Part shown: one piece after another, positions 53,966 to 62,179 of the stretch
Position numbering within the stretch: position 1 is the stretch's first letter
Layout of the letters: each line of letters opens with the position of its first letter
Origin: Oryzomonas japonica
GTDB taxonomy: Bacteria; Desulfobacterota; Desulfuromonadia; Geobacterales; Pseudopelobacteraceae
DNA: 64,000 nucleotides
Reading direction: 5' to 3'
NCBI RefSeq assembly: GCF_008802365.1
Contig: NZ_VZQZ01000011.1
Coordinates: 62,001-126,000 of the forward strand
Program-made: the position numbers and the translations under genes
The notes under the pieces: generated by a model
What the model saw: only the letters and a program-made list of their open reading frames with translations
What the model was told of the DNA's origin: nothing
The model's database searches: none

Positions 53966-54574
53966 TCAAATATCAAACAATTTCGCCACCTGCTCCAGCA
54001 TTCGGGAGGTCCGGCGACGATGGGCCAGGACGATGGCCGACAGTTCCTCGGCGGCATCCTCGAAGCGGTCGTTGATGACGATGTAATCGTACCAGCGGCA
54101 CTCCTTGATCTCATCCGCGGCCCGCGCAATACGGCGCTCGATAACCTCACGGGCGTCCGACGAACGGCTCTCCAGACGATGCCGGAGCTCTTCCATGGTA
54201 GGTGGCAGGATGAACACGAACACGCCGCCGTCGAGGCGTTCCTTCAGAATCATCGCCCCTTGACAATCGATATCCAGCACCAGATCGATGCCGTTGCGGC
54301 GGGCATCCTCCAGGGTATGCAGCGCCGTGCCGTACAGGTTGCCGTGCACTTCAGCCCATTCGGCAAAGGCATCCTCGGCCACCATGCGTTCGAATTCGGG
54401 CCGGGAGACGAAAAAATAATCCTGGCCATCCACTTCACCGGCCCGCGGCGGCCGGGTCGTATAACTCACCGACTCCCTCATGGCCGGAAAACGTTGCAGG
54501 AGTTCATTACAGAGAGAGGTTTTGCCGGCCCCCGAGGGAGCCGATATGATGAGGATCAGGCCTTCGCGTTTCAT
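53966..54574 (-). CDS. gmk: Guanylate kinase
   Basis: A 202-residue enzyme converting GMP to GDP with ATP. P-loop SAPSGAGKTSL (about 10-20), the GMP-binding SYTTRPPRAGEVDGQDYFF, and DIDCQGAMILK are present. It supplies GDP for GTP and (p)ppGpp. It is transcribed toward rpoZ and follows yicC after a 121-bp inverted-repeat element. Confidence 0.95.
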   Translation of the reverse strand: MKREGLILIISAPSGAGKTSLCNELLQRFPAMRESVSYTTRPPRAGEVDGQDYFFVSRPEFERMVAEDAFAEWAEVHGNLYGTALHTLEDARRNGIDLVLDIDCQGAMILKERLDGGVFVFILPPTMEELRHRLESRSSDAREVIERRIARAADEIKECRWYDYIVINDRFEDAAEELSAIVLAHRRRTSRMLEQVAKLFDI

Positions 54575-54716
54575 GGAACATCCTTCCCGGAAATTTTGCA
54601 GAGGGTAGCACAGAACAGCCGCAAAAGGAAAGTTCCACCCGAAGGGCCGCCCATTTTACCCTCATGATTCACGCGTTATACGAATCTTAAGTATTAATCA
54701 GGCTGCTGAAAAGCCT

Positions 54717-54837
54717 AGGTTGTTCAAAAATAGTCAGATCGTCGCACCCGCAGAAAGCCCCGCGGAGGCGTAGCAACGCTACGCCGCACAAGGCGGTTTT
54801 CGAGGATGGCGGCGAGATGGCTGTTTTTCAACAACCT
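54717..54837. repeat. 121-bp MITE-like inverted-repeat element
   Basis: Terminal repeats AGGTTGTTCAAAAATAGTCA (54717-54736) and TGGCTGTTTTTCAACAACCT (54818-54837) pair with three mismatches. A perfect inner hairpin GGCGTAGC-AAC-GCTACGCC lies at 54767-54785. Inserted between yicC and gmk. Such units may be moved by a transposase in trans. Confidence 0.75.
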
Positions 54838-54839
54838 CT

Positions 54840-55718
54840 TTATTCGATGTTCTGCACCTGCTCGCGCATCTTCTCCATCTCGGCCTTGATCCGGATGACC
54901 AGCGAGGTGATCTCGGCATCACTGGATTTTGAGCCGATGGTGTTGACCTCCCGGTTCATCTCCTGCATCAGGAAGTCCAGCTTGCGCCCCACCGGCTCCG
55001 GGAGGCGCAGCGCCTCGTCGAACTGAGTGAAATGGCTGGCGAGTCGGACCAATTCCTCGGTCACGTCGCATCGGTCGGCCATCAGGGCCACCTCCTGGGC
55101 CAGACGCGCCTCGTCCATCTCCGTCCCCTCCAGCAGTTGCTCCAGACGCGCCTTCAACTTCTGCCGGTACTCGATCACCACCGCCGGAGTACGCTTCCTG
55201 ATCTGGGCAGTCCATTCCGCTACCTGGGCACGCCGGGCCGCCAGATCGGCCGTCAGCGCCTCACCTTCCCGTGTCCGCATGGCGCCCATCGTCGTCACGG
55301 CAGCCTGGACCGCCGACAGGAGCTGATCGCGGTAATCGTCCTCGGTAAGGGTCGTACTCCCCTCCCGCAGGACCCCCTTCTGGGCGATCACCAGGGAGAG
55401 CGGCACCTGGCCCAAGAGCCCCAACTCGCCCGCCAGGTGATTGAACGTGGTGAAGTAGGCCCGCGCCAGGGCCGTGTCGATCCGGGGCAGCGATTCACCG
55501 GCCAGAGCCTCCTCCCACTGTACGGAAACATCTATCTTGCCCCGCTTGAGCTGGGCGGATACGGCCCGTTTGACCTCGTTTTCCAGGGCCATGAAACCGC
55601 GCGGCATCCGCACCGACACCTCGCCGTAGCGATGATTGACCGAACGGATCTCCACCGTGAAGGTTCCCTGTTCTGCTGTTGCTTCTCCCTTGCCGTATCC
55701 GGTCATGCTCTTTAGCAT
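54840..55718 (-). CDS. yicC: YicC family endoribonuclease
   Basis: A 292-residue protein beginning MLKSMTGYGKGEA with EIRSVNHRYGEVSVRMPRGF and ending with KLDFLMQEMNREVNTIGSKS, the hallmark blocks at both ends. YicC is a hexameric endoribonuclease involved in small-RNA turnover. The ATG at 55716-55718 is chosen for GAGG and the family start. Upstream of gmk and rpoZ, the standard arrangement. Confidence 0.93.
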   Translation of the reverse strand: MLKSMTGYGKGEATAEQGTFTVEIRSVNHRYGEVSVRMPRGFMALENEVKRAVSAQLKRGKIDVSVQWEEALAGESLPRIDTALARAYFTTFNHLAGELGLLGQVPLSLVIAQKGVLREGSTTLTEDDYRDQLLSAVQAAVTTMGAMRTREGEALTADLAARRAQVAEWTAQIRKRTPAVVIEYRQKLKARLEQLLEGTEMDEARLAQEVALMADRCDVTEELVRLASHFTQFDEALRLPEPVGRKLDFLMQEMNREVNTIGSKSSDAEITSLVIRIKAEMEKMREQVQNIE

Positions 55719-55946
55719 CGAGGCACCTCTTTCCATAGTAACGTCACAACTGCGGACCATACAACATCCCAAGCGTTTCATCAACGACAGGTTTGAAGAT
55801 GCAAAATGTTCCGGTTGCGGGAGGTGGTTTCCTCATATTCCCTATTGACAAAGCTGAACCGGTACTGTTCAATTATATCTTTACGGTTTGGAACCAATTA
55901 GGATTGTGTGTGAGACAATCTTCAAATCAGCTCCAGGAGGAACGCA

Positions 55947-57251
55947 ATGAACCCATTGGCACAAGAACTGAATGACCTGCTTGCCCAGCACAATCCGTAT
56001 GTTTTGGAAATGCTGTCCGATCTCGGCAAGAACCTCTTCTTCCCCAAAGGCATCCTGACCCAGTCGGCCGAAGCCAAGGGGAAGGCGCACAAATACAACG
56101 CCACTATCGGCATTGCCACCGAAAACGGCGGGCCGATGTTCCTGTCGTGTATCCAGGACAAGCTGTCCGCGTTTGACCCCAAGGATATCTTTCCCTATGC
56201 CCCCCCGGCTGGCAAGCCGGAACTGCGTTCCCTGTGGCGGGAAAAGCAACTGCGGGAAAACCCGAGCCTTCAGGGCAAGCATTTCAGCAACCCCATCGTC
56301 ACCAATGCCCTGACCCACGGTCTTTCCATCGTCGCCGACCTGTTCATCGACAAGGGGGATCACCTGATCCTTCCCGACATGCTCTGGGGCAACTACAACC
56401 TGACCTTCGGCACGTGCTGCGGCGCGATCGTCAAGAAGCACCCGACCTTTACCGTGGCCGGCGGTTACGACATCGACGCCTTCAAGGCGGTTCTGAAGAA
56501 CAGCGCCGAAGAAAAGGGCAAGGCCGTTGTCCTGCTCAACTTCCCCAACAACCCCAGCGGCTACACCCCAACCGTGGCAGAGGGCGATGCCCTGGTGGCA
56601 GCCATCAAGGAAGTGGCCGAATCCGGCTGCAACATCGTCGCCGTGACCGACGACGCCTACTTCGGCCTCTTTTACGAGGATAGCCTCAAGGAGTCCCTGT
56701 TCGGCAAGCTCGCCAACCTCCATCCGCGCATCCTGGCGGTAAAACTGGACGGCGCCACCAAGGAGGAGTTCGTCTGGGGCTTCCGTACCGGGTTCATCAC
56801 CTTTGCCGACGGCAACGAATACGAGAACACACCGGTCATGACCGCTCTGGAGAAGAAGACCATGGGGATCATCCGTGCCCGCATCTCCAACTGCCCCCAC
56901 CCCTCCCAGACCTTCGTCATCGAGGCGCTGCGTTCGCCCCAGTTCCTGGCCCAGAAGGAAGAAAAATTCCAGGTCATGAAGGGTCGCGCCCTGAAAACCA
57001 AACAGGTCCTCAACAGCGGCAAATACGACTCGGCCTGGACCTATTACCCGTTCAACTCCGGGTATTTCATGTGCCTGAAGCTGAAACAGGTGGATGCCGA
57101 AAAGCTGCGCGTCCACCTGTTGGACAAGTACGGGGTCGGCGCCATCTCCACCAGCAAGACCGACCTGCGCATCGCCTTTTCCTGCATCGCAGAGGAGCAT
57201 ATCCCCGAGTTGTTCGACATCATCTACCAGGGTGTTCAGGACCTGACCTGA
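55947..57251 (+). CDS. PLP aminotransferase, class I/II
   Basis: A 434-residue aminotransferase. Visible are NALTHGLSIVADLFIDKGD, LLNFPNNPSGYTP, AVTDDAYFGLFY (Asp and Tyr to PLP), the likely Schiff-base Lys in LDGATKEEFVWGFRTGF, and an Arg in TDLRIAFSC near the end. AGGAGG precedes the ATG. The exact amino donor is not evident. A large subset of relatives occurs in anaerobes; it is a stand-alone gene with its own terminator. Confidence 0.85.
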   Translation: MNPLAQELNDLLAQHNPYVLEMLSDLGKNLFFPKGILTQSAEAKGKAHKYNATIGIATENGGPMFLSCIQDKLSAFDPKDIFPYAPPAGKPELRSLWREKQLRENPSLQGKHFSNPIVTNALTHGLSIVADLFIDKGDHLILPDMLWGNYNLTFGTCCGAIVKKHPTFTVAGGYDIDAFKAVLKNSAEEKGKAVVLLNFPNNPSGYTPTVAEGDALVAAIKEVAESGCNIVAVTDDAYFGLFYEDSLKESLFGKLANLHPRILAVKLDGATKEEFVWGFRTGFITFADGNEYENTPVMTALEKKTMGIIRARISNCPHPSQTFVIEALRSPQFLAQKEEKFQVMKGRALKTKQVLNSGKYDSAWTYYPFNSGYFMCLKLKQVDAEKLRVHLLDKYGVGAISTSKTDLRIAFSCIAEEHIPELFDIIYQGVQDLT

Positions 57252-57283
57252 GGCACGGTTTGGTCAGATAATCCACAGGAACA

Positions 57284-57316
57284 AAAAAGGGCCCGCATCG
57301 TGCGGGCCCTTTTTTG
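57284..57316. terminator. Bidirectional terminator between the aminotransferase and rhlE
   Basis: A 15-bp stem, AAAAAAGGGCCCGCA and TGCGGGCCCTTTTTT, with a 3-nt loop. It serves both converging genes. Confidence 0.95.
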
Positions 57317-57356
57317 TTCTCTGAATCGGTATTGTGATCAAATCAGGGGGCAGGCT

Positions 57357-58676
57357 CTACCGTACCGACCTGCTCCCCCGGCGGCCGGTCTTGGGGGCGG
57401 GCCGTTCGGCCACCGGCTTTCCCCGACGCGGGGTCGTATTTTTGGGGGCTGGGGTCTGTGCCTGCCTGTCCTTTGCCTTCCGCGCCTTGGACAGTTTATC
57501 GGCCTGTTTGACCTCCTTGATCCGGACACTCCGCTTGGCGGCTACAGGGGGAAATTCCGCAAGCGTCCGGCGCGGGATGGTATTCTTGAGCAGCTTCTCG
57601 ATGGCGACCAGCAACGGCCGTTCCTCCGGGCAGACCAGGGAGAGGGCGATCCCTTCCTCCCCGGCCCGGCCGGTGCGGCCGATCCGGTGCACATAATCCT
57701 CGGGGACCTGGGGCAGATCGTAATTCACCACATGGGGCAGATGCTCGATGTCGAGCCCGCGCGCCGCCACATCGGTGGCCACCAGCACCCGCACTTCCCC
57801 CCGTTTGAACTCCGCCAGGGTGCGCGTCCGAATGGACTGGCTCTTGTTGCTGTGGATGGCGGCGGCCTTGATCCCGTCGAGGAGCAGCTCTTCCGTCAGC
57901 TTGTCCGCGCCGTAGCGGGTGCGGGCGAAGACCAGCACCTGATTCCAGCCTCCCTGGCGGATCAAAAACGAGATCATTTCCCGTTTGCGGCTTCGCTCCA
58001 CCTCGTAGACCGCCTGGGTCACCGCGTCGGCGGCGATATTCTTGCGCGCCACCACGATCCGCCGCGGGTGATCGAGCAGTTGGTCGGCAAACTGCTTGAT
58101 GCTCTGGGAATAGGTTGCCGAAAAGAGCAGGGTCTGGCGCTTGGCCGGCAGATATTCCGCAACCGCCTTGATCGCGTCGATAAAGCCCAGGTCGAGCATG
58201 CGGTCGGCCTCGTCCAGGACCAGGAATTCGATCAGGGAGAGGTTCACCGTGCCCCGCTCTGCATGATCGAGCAGACGCCCCGGCGTGGCGACCACGATAT
58301 CGACGCCGCGATGCAACCGCTCGATCTGCGCCTGGATGGTCACCCCGCCGTAGATCATGGTGGAACGCAACGCAACGCGCCGGGCGAAATTGTTCATCTG
58401 TTCGCTGACCTGGGCCGCCAGTTCCCGGGTCGGCACCAGGACCAGCGCCCGCGGAGCCCGCCGCTTTTGCCGGGGGGGATGTTCCGCCAGCCGCTGCACG
58501 ATCGGCAGGGCAAACGCTGCTGTCTTGCCGGTGCCGGTCTGGGCGCCGGCCAGCAGGTCGCATCCCTCGAAAATCACCGGGATCGCTTCGGTCTGGATGG
58601 GAGTCGGCTCGGTGTAGCCCCGGGAGGCAATGGCGCTCAGCAGTTCGGCACGCAGGCCGAGGGATTCAAAGGACAT
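57357..58676 (-). CDS. rhlE: DEAD-box RNA helicase (RhlE-like)
   Basis: A 439-residue helicase with the full motif set: Q motif (PTPIQTEAIPVI), AQTGTGKT, PTRELA, GG, TPGRL, DEAD (VLDEADRML), SAT, and HRIGRTGRAG. A basic C-terminal tail (KARKAKDRQAQTPAPKNTTP and RGSRSVR) is typical of RhlE, for RNA contact. It likely acts in ribosome assembly or RNA decay. Confidence 0.93.
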   Translation of the reverse strand: MSFESLGLRAELLSAIASRGYTEPTPIQTEAIPVIFEGCDLLAGAQTGTGKTAAFALPIVQRLAEHPPRQKRRAPRALVLVPTRELAAQVSEQMNNFARRVALRSTMIYGGVTIQAQIERLHRGVDIVVATPGRLLDHAERGTVNLSLIEFLVLDEADRMLDLGFIDAIKAVAEYLPAKRQTLLFSATYSQSIKQFADQLLDHPRRIVVARKNIAADAVTQAVYEVERSRKREMISFLIRQGGWNQVLVFARTRYGADKLTEELLLDGIKAAAIHSNKSQSIRTRTLAEFKRGEVRVLVATDVAARGLDIEHLPHVVNYDLPQVPEDYVHRIGRTGRAGEEGIALSLVCPEERPLLVAIEKLLKNTIPRRTLAEFPPVAAKRSVRIKEVKQADKLSKARKAKDRQAQTPAPKNTTPRRGKPVAERPAPKTGRRGSRSVR

Positions 58677-58966
58677 GGATCGAACTCCTTACAACGGATT
58701 GTTGTCTACGAAAACGACACGGCAGCGTCATCATCGTCCGCAAAATTTCGTGCCTATTGGGAAGACAAGGCCGTGTCGGTTGCTTCAGGAAAACAAAAAC
58801 CACAGGAATGGGCCCTGTGGTTCAGATGTGTATCATGTATAGCATGCCTCCCCATGCAGCGACAATGGCTTTCTTGCAGGGACGCCAGGCGACACTATAC
58901 CAGGCTCGGGGCCGACCTCCACTTCCCGCTTGTTTGTCCTGCCGGTTCCGGTGTAGTCTAGCCGCC

Positions 58967-61900
58967 ATGGGCACACTCAAGGTCATTACCAGCAACTCCC
59001 TCACCCGTCTGGCCGTTTCCCTGGCGGGCGACATGGCAGGCTTCCCTACCCCGCCCCTGGGAGGGGATACGGTGGTGGTGCTCAATCCCGGCATGGCCCG
59101 TTGGCTCTCCCTGGAACTGGCAACCATCCGGGGGGTCGCTGCCGGCCTTGACTTTCCCTTTCCCAACCAGATTTTGGACAGCTGCTTCCGCGCCATGATC
59201 CCCGGCTTGCCCGACAGTTCGCCCTTTACCCGGGAGCGCATGTCCTGGCGCATCGCGGCCCGGCTCCCCGCCCTGCTGACCCGGCCCGGCTTCGAACAGG
59301 CGGCCGGCTACCTGGGCGCGACTGCCGACGACCGCCGGCTGCTCCAGATTTCCCGAACCCTGGCCGACCTGTTCGACCAGTACATCATGTTCCGGCCCGA
59401 TATGGTTCAGGCGTGGGACCGGGGCCGGGATGACGGCTGGCAATCCGACCTGTGGCGGGCGATCTCCGCCGACTGTGCCGGACAGCATCGGGCGGCGCAC
59501 CTCAGAATGTTTCGGGAGCGCATCAAAGCGGGAGCACAACCGGCCGGCCCGCTCCCGCACCGTATCAACCTGTTCGGCATCTCCTACCTCCCCCCCTTCC
59601 ACCTGGAGGCATTCTCGCTGCTGGCCCACACTACGGAGGTAGTTTTCTACCTGCAAAACCCCTGCGGCGCCTTTTGGGGCGATATCGTCTCCCGCAAACG
59701 GTTGGCGGAACTGGCCCTGCGGGAGTCCCCCGATGCGGAAGAATACTACGATACCGGCAACCCACTGCTCTCCTCCCTGGGAACCATGGGGCAGGAGTTC
59801 CACGACATGTTGCTGGAATACGGCTTCGACACCTTAGACCTGGACGAGGAGGGCGAACAGCCCAGCGGCACCTTGCTGATGGCTATCCAGAACGACATCC
59901 GCCAGTTGCGGGACAGCGGCGGCCGGGATGAGCGGATCGTCGTTGCGCCGGGGGACCGCTCCCTCCAGGTGCACTCCTGCCATGGCCCGTTGCGCGAAAT
60001 GGAGGTGCTCTACGACAACCTGCTGGCCATGTTCGACGAACTGGACGACCTGGAGCCACGCCACATCGTGGTGATGATACCGGACATCGAGACCTATGCC
60101 CCCTACATCGCCGCCGTGTTCGGCACCCAGGCCGGCGGCCGGCCGGCCATACCGTTCACCATTGCGGATCGCAGCCAACGCAGGGAAAACCCGTTCATGG
60201 AGACCTTTGCCCGTATCCTGGGGCTCCCGGCAACCCGCTTCGGGGTCAACCAGATCATGGAACTGTTGGAATCGTCGCCGGTACTGGACCGGTTCGCCAT
60301 TACCCCCGGCGAACTGGAGGCCATCAGGATATGGCTGGATGAAACCGGTGTACGCTGGGGCCTTGATGCCCACCAGCGGGCCGAACTCGGCTTCCCCTCT
60401 TTTGAAGAGTTCAGTTGGCAGGCCGCCCTGGACCGCCTCTTCCTGGGCTACGCCCTGGAGCCGGACAGCGACCGCCTGTTTCGCGGCATCCTCCCCTTTG
60501 GGGATATCGAGGGGCGCTCCGCCGTGCCCCTGGGCAAGCTGGCCGAGTTCCTGCTGGCAGCGCGCACAGCGGTCAAGCAACTGTCGGGGAACCATTCTCT
60601 GGCCGCCTGGGCCGATATCCTCACCACCGTCGCCCAGGACCTTATCCGCCCCGGCAACGGCGAAGACGGGCTCAAGCCGCTCTTCGACAGCCTCCAGACC
60701 TTACGCGAAGCCGAGGAGTTGAGCGGTTTCAGCACCCCCATCAGCCTGGAAGCGATGCGCGAAGCCCTGAACGGGCTGCTGGATGATTCCGGCGGCGGCT
60801 TCGGCTTTCTGGGGGGGCGGGTCACCTTTTGCGCCATGCTCCCCATGCGCAGCATCCCCTTCCGGGTGATCTGCCTATGCGGGATGAACGACGCCATCTT
60901 CCCCCGCAATAAGCGCCAGCCCGGCTTCAGCCTGTTGTCCGGAAAACGCCGACGCGGCGACCGCTCCGTCAGGGATGAGGACCGCTACCTGTTCCTGGAG
61001 ACCCTCATCTCGGCCCAGGAACGCCTGCACATCAGCTACACCGGCCAGAGCGACCGGGACAACTCCGTCATCCCCCCCTCGGTGGTAGTTGCCGAACTGC
61101 TGGACTACGTGGCGCGCGCCGCTGTGGTCGCCGGCCTCCCCGAGACCGCCCCCCCGGTCCTCGTCAAACACCGCCTGCAAGCCTTTAGCCCCGACTACTT
61201 CAGTACCGGCGCCAACGCGCAGTTGTTCAGTTACTCGACCGAATACCGGGACGCCCTGGCGGCACGGCAGCTCTCCGGCCCCGTGACGCGCCGTTTCATC
61301 ACGGCACCGTTGCCGGATGATTCCAACCTGGTGCAGGAGATCGAACTCCGGGAGTTGCAACGGTTTCTGGGCAATCCCTGCGCCGCCTTCCTGGCTCGAC
61401 GCCTGGGCGTACACCCGTTCGATCCCGACGAAGAGGTGCAGGAGCGCGAACCGTTCCGCCTGGACGGCATAGCCGCCTACGGACTCAGGCAGGATCTTGT
61501 GCAACAGATGCTGTCCGGCGCGGAGACCGGCACCGGCTACGAGACGGCCCGGGCCCGTTCGCTGTTGCCCCCCCTTGCCGCAGGACAGACCGCCTTCAGA
61601 GAGGCCCAGGATGAGGGGCGGAGGTTTGCCGATCTGGTGGCGCCGTTTTTGGATGCAGAGCAGGCACCTCTGGCGGTGGCATACGGGCACAGCGGGATGA
61701 CGCTTAAGGGCGTCGTGAACGGCATTCGTTCGACACGGCATCTGCGCTGGCGCTGCGCCGCCATGAAGGCCAAAGACCGCCTGGGGTTGTGGGTCGAGCA
61801 CCTGCTCCTCAACGCCCTGGCGCCCGCCGGCTATCCGCGCCAAAGCCTCCTGCTCTGCAACGACCTGTCCCTGTCCCTGGCGCCGCCGGACAACGCCGCC

Positions 61901-62179
61901 GCCATCCTGAACGACCTGCTGGAACTGTATCGCGAAGGCATGAGGAGACCGCTCCCCTTCTTCCCCCAGGTCTCCTGGCTCTACCTCACGGAGGGCATGG
62001 ACAAGGCCGAGGGGCGGTGGACCGGCAGTGACCACGCCCCCTCTCCCGCAGAATCGGCAGAACCGTCAATTTCCATCTGTTTTGGCGATACGAACCCGCT
62101 GAACCAGGAATTCAACGAACTGAGCCGCCGGGTGTTCGAACCGATGCGGGCGGTGGCAACCGAGGATAAGACGGCATGA
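58967..62179 (+). CDS. recC: Exodeoxyribonuclease V subunit gamma
   Basis: A 1070-residue protein. Its N-terminus LKVITSNSLTRLAVSLAGDM, then GDTVVVLNPGMARWLSLELA and the FPFPNQILDSCFRAM block match RecC; later MRSIPFRVICLCGMNDAIFP and PSVVVAELLDYV follow the inactive helicase-like core. RecC recognises Chi and holds the DNA in RecBCD during double-strand-break repair. The ATG at 58967 has only a weak ribosome site; the frame stays open upstream but is not protein-like. Stop overlaps recB (ATGA). Confidence 0.9.
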   Translation: MGTLKVITSNSLTRLAVSLAGDMAGFPTPPLGGDTVVVLNPGMARWLSLELATIRGVAAGLDFPFPNQILDSCFRAMIPGLPDSSPFTRERMSWRIAARLPALLTRPGFEQAAGYLGATADDRRLLQISRTLADLFDQYIMFRPDMVQAWDRGRDDGWQSDLWRAISADCAGQHRAAHLRMFRERIKAGAQPAGPLPHRINLFGISYLPPFHLEAFSLLAHTTEVVFYLQNPCGAFWGDIVSRKRLAELALRESPDAEEYYDTGNPLLSSLGTMGQEFHDMLLEYGFDTLDLDEEGEQPSGTLLMAIQNDIRQLRDSGGRDERIVVAPGDRSLQVHSCHGPLREMEVLYDNLLAMFDELDDLEPRHIVVMIPDIETYAPYIAAVFGTQAGGRPAIPFTIADRSQRRENPFMETFARILGLPATRFGVNQIMELLESSPVLDRFAITPGELEAIRIWLDETGVRWGLDAHQRAELGFPSFEEFSWQAALDRLFLGYALEPDSDRLFRGILPFGDIEGRSAVPLGKLAEFLLAARTAVKQLSGNHSLAAWADILTTVAQDLIRPGNGEDGLKPLFDSLQTLREAEELSGFSTPISLEAMREALNGLLDDSGGGFGFLGGRVTFCAMLPMRSIPFRVICLCGMNDAIFPRNKRQPGFSLLSGKRRRGDRSVRDEDRYLFLETLISAQERLHISYTGQSDRDNSVIPPSVVVAELLDYVARAAVVAGLPETAPPVLVKHRLQAFSPDYFSTGANAQLFSYSTEYRDALAARQLSGPVTRRFITAPLPDDSNLVQEIELRELQRFLGNPCAAFLARRLGVHPFDPDEEVQEREPFRLDGIAAYGLRQDLVQQMLSGAETGTGYETARARSLLPPLAAGQTAFREAQDEGRRFADLVAPFLDAEQAPLAVAYGHSGMTLKGVVNGIRSTRHLRWRCAAMKAKDRLGLWVEHLLLNALAPAGYPRQSLLLCNDLSLSLAPPDNAAAILNDLLELYREGMRRPLPFFPQVSWLYLTEGMDKAEGRWTGSDHAPSPAESAEPSISICFGDTNPLNQEFNELSRRVFEPMRAVATEDKTA

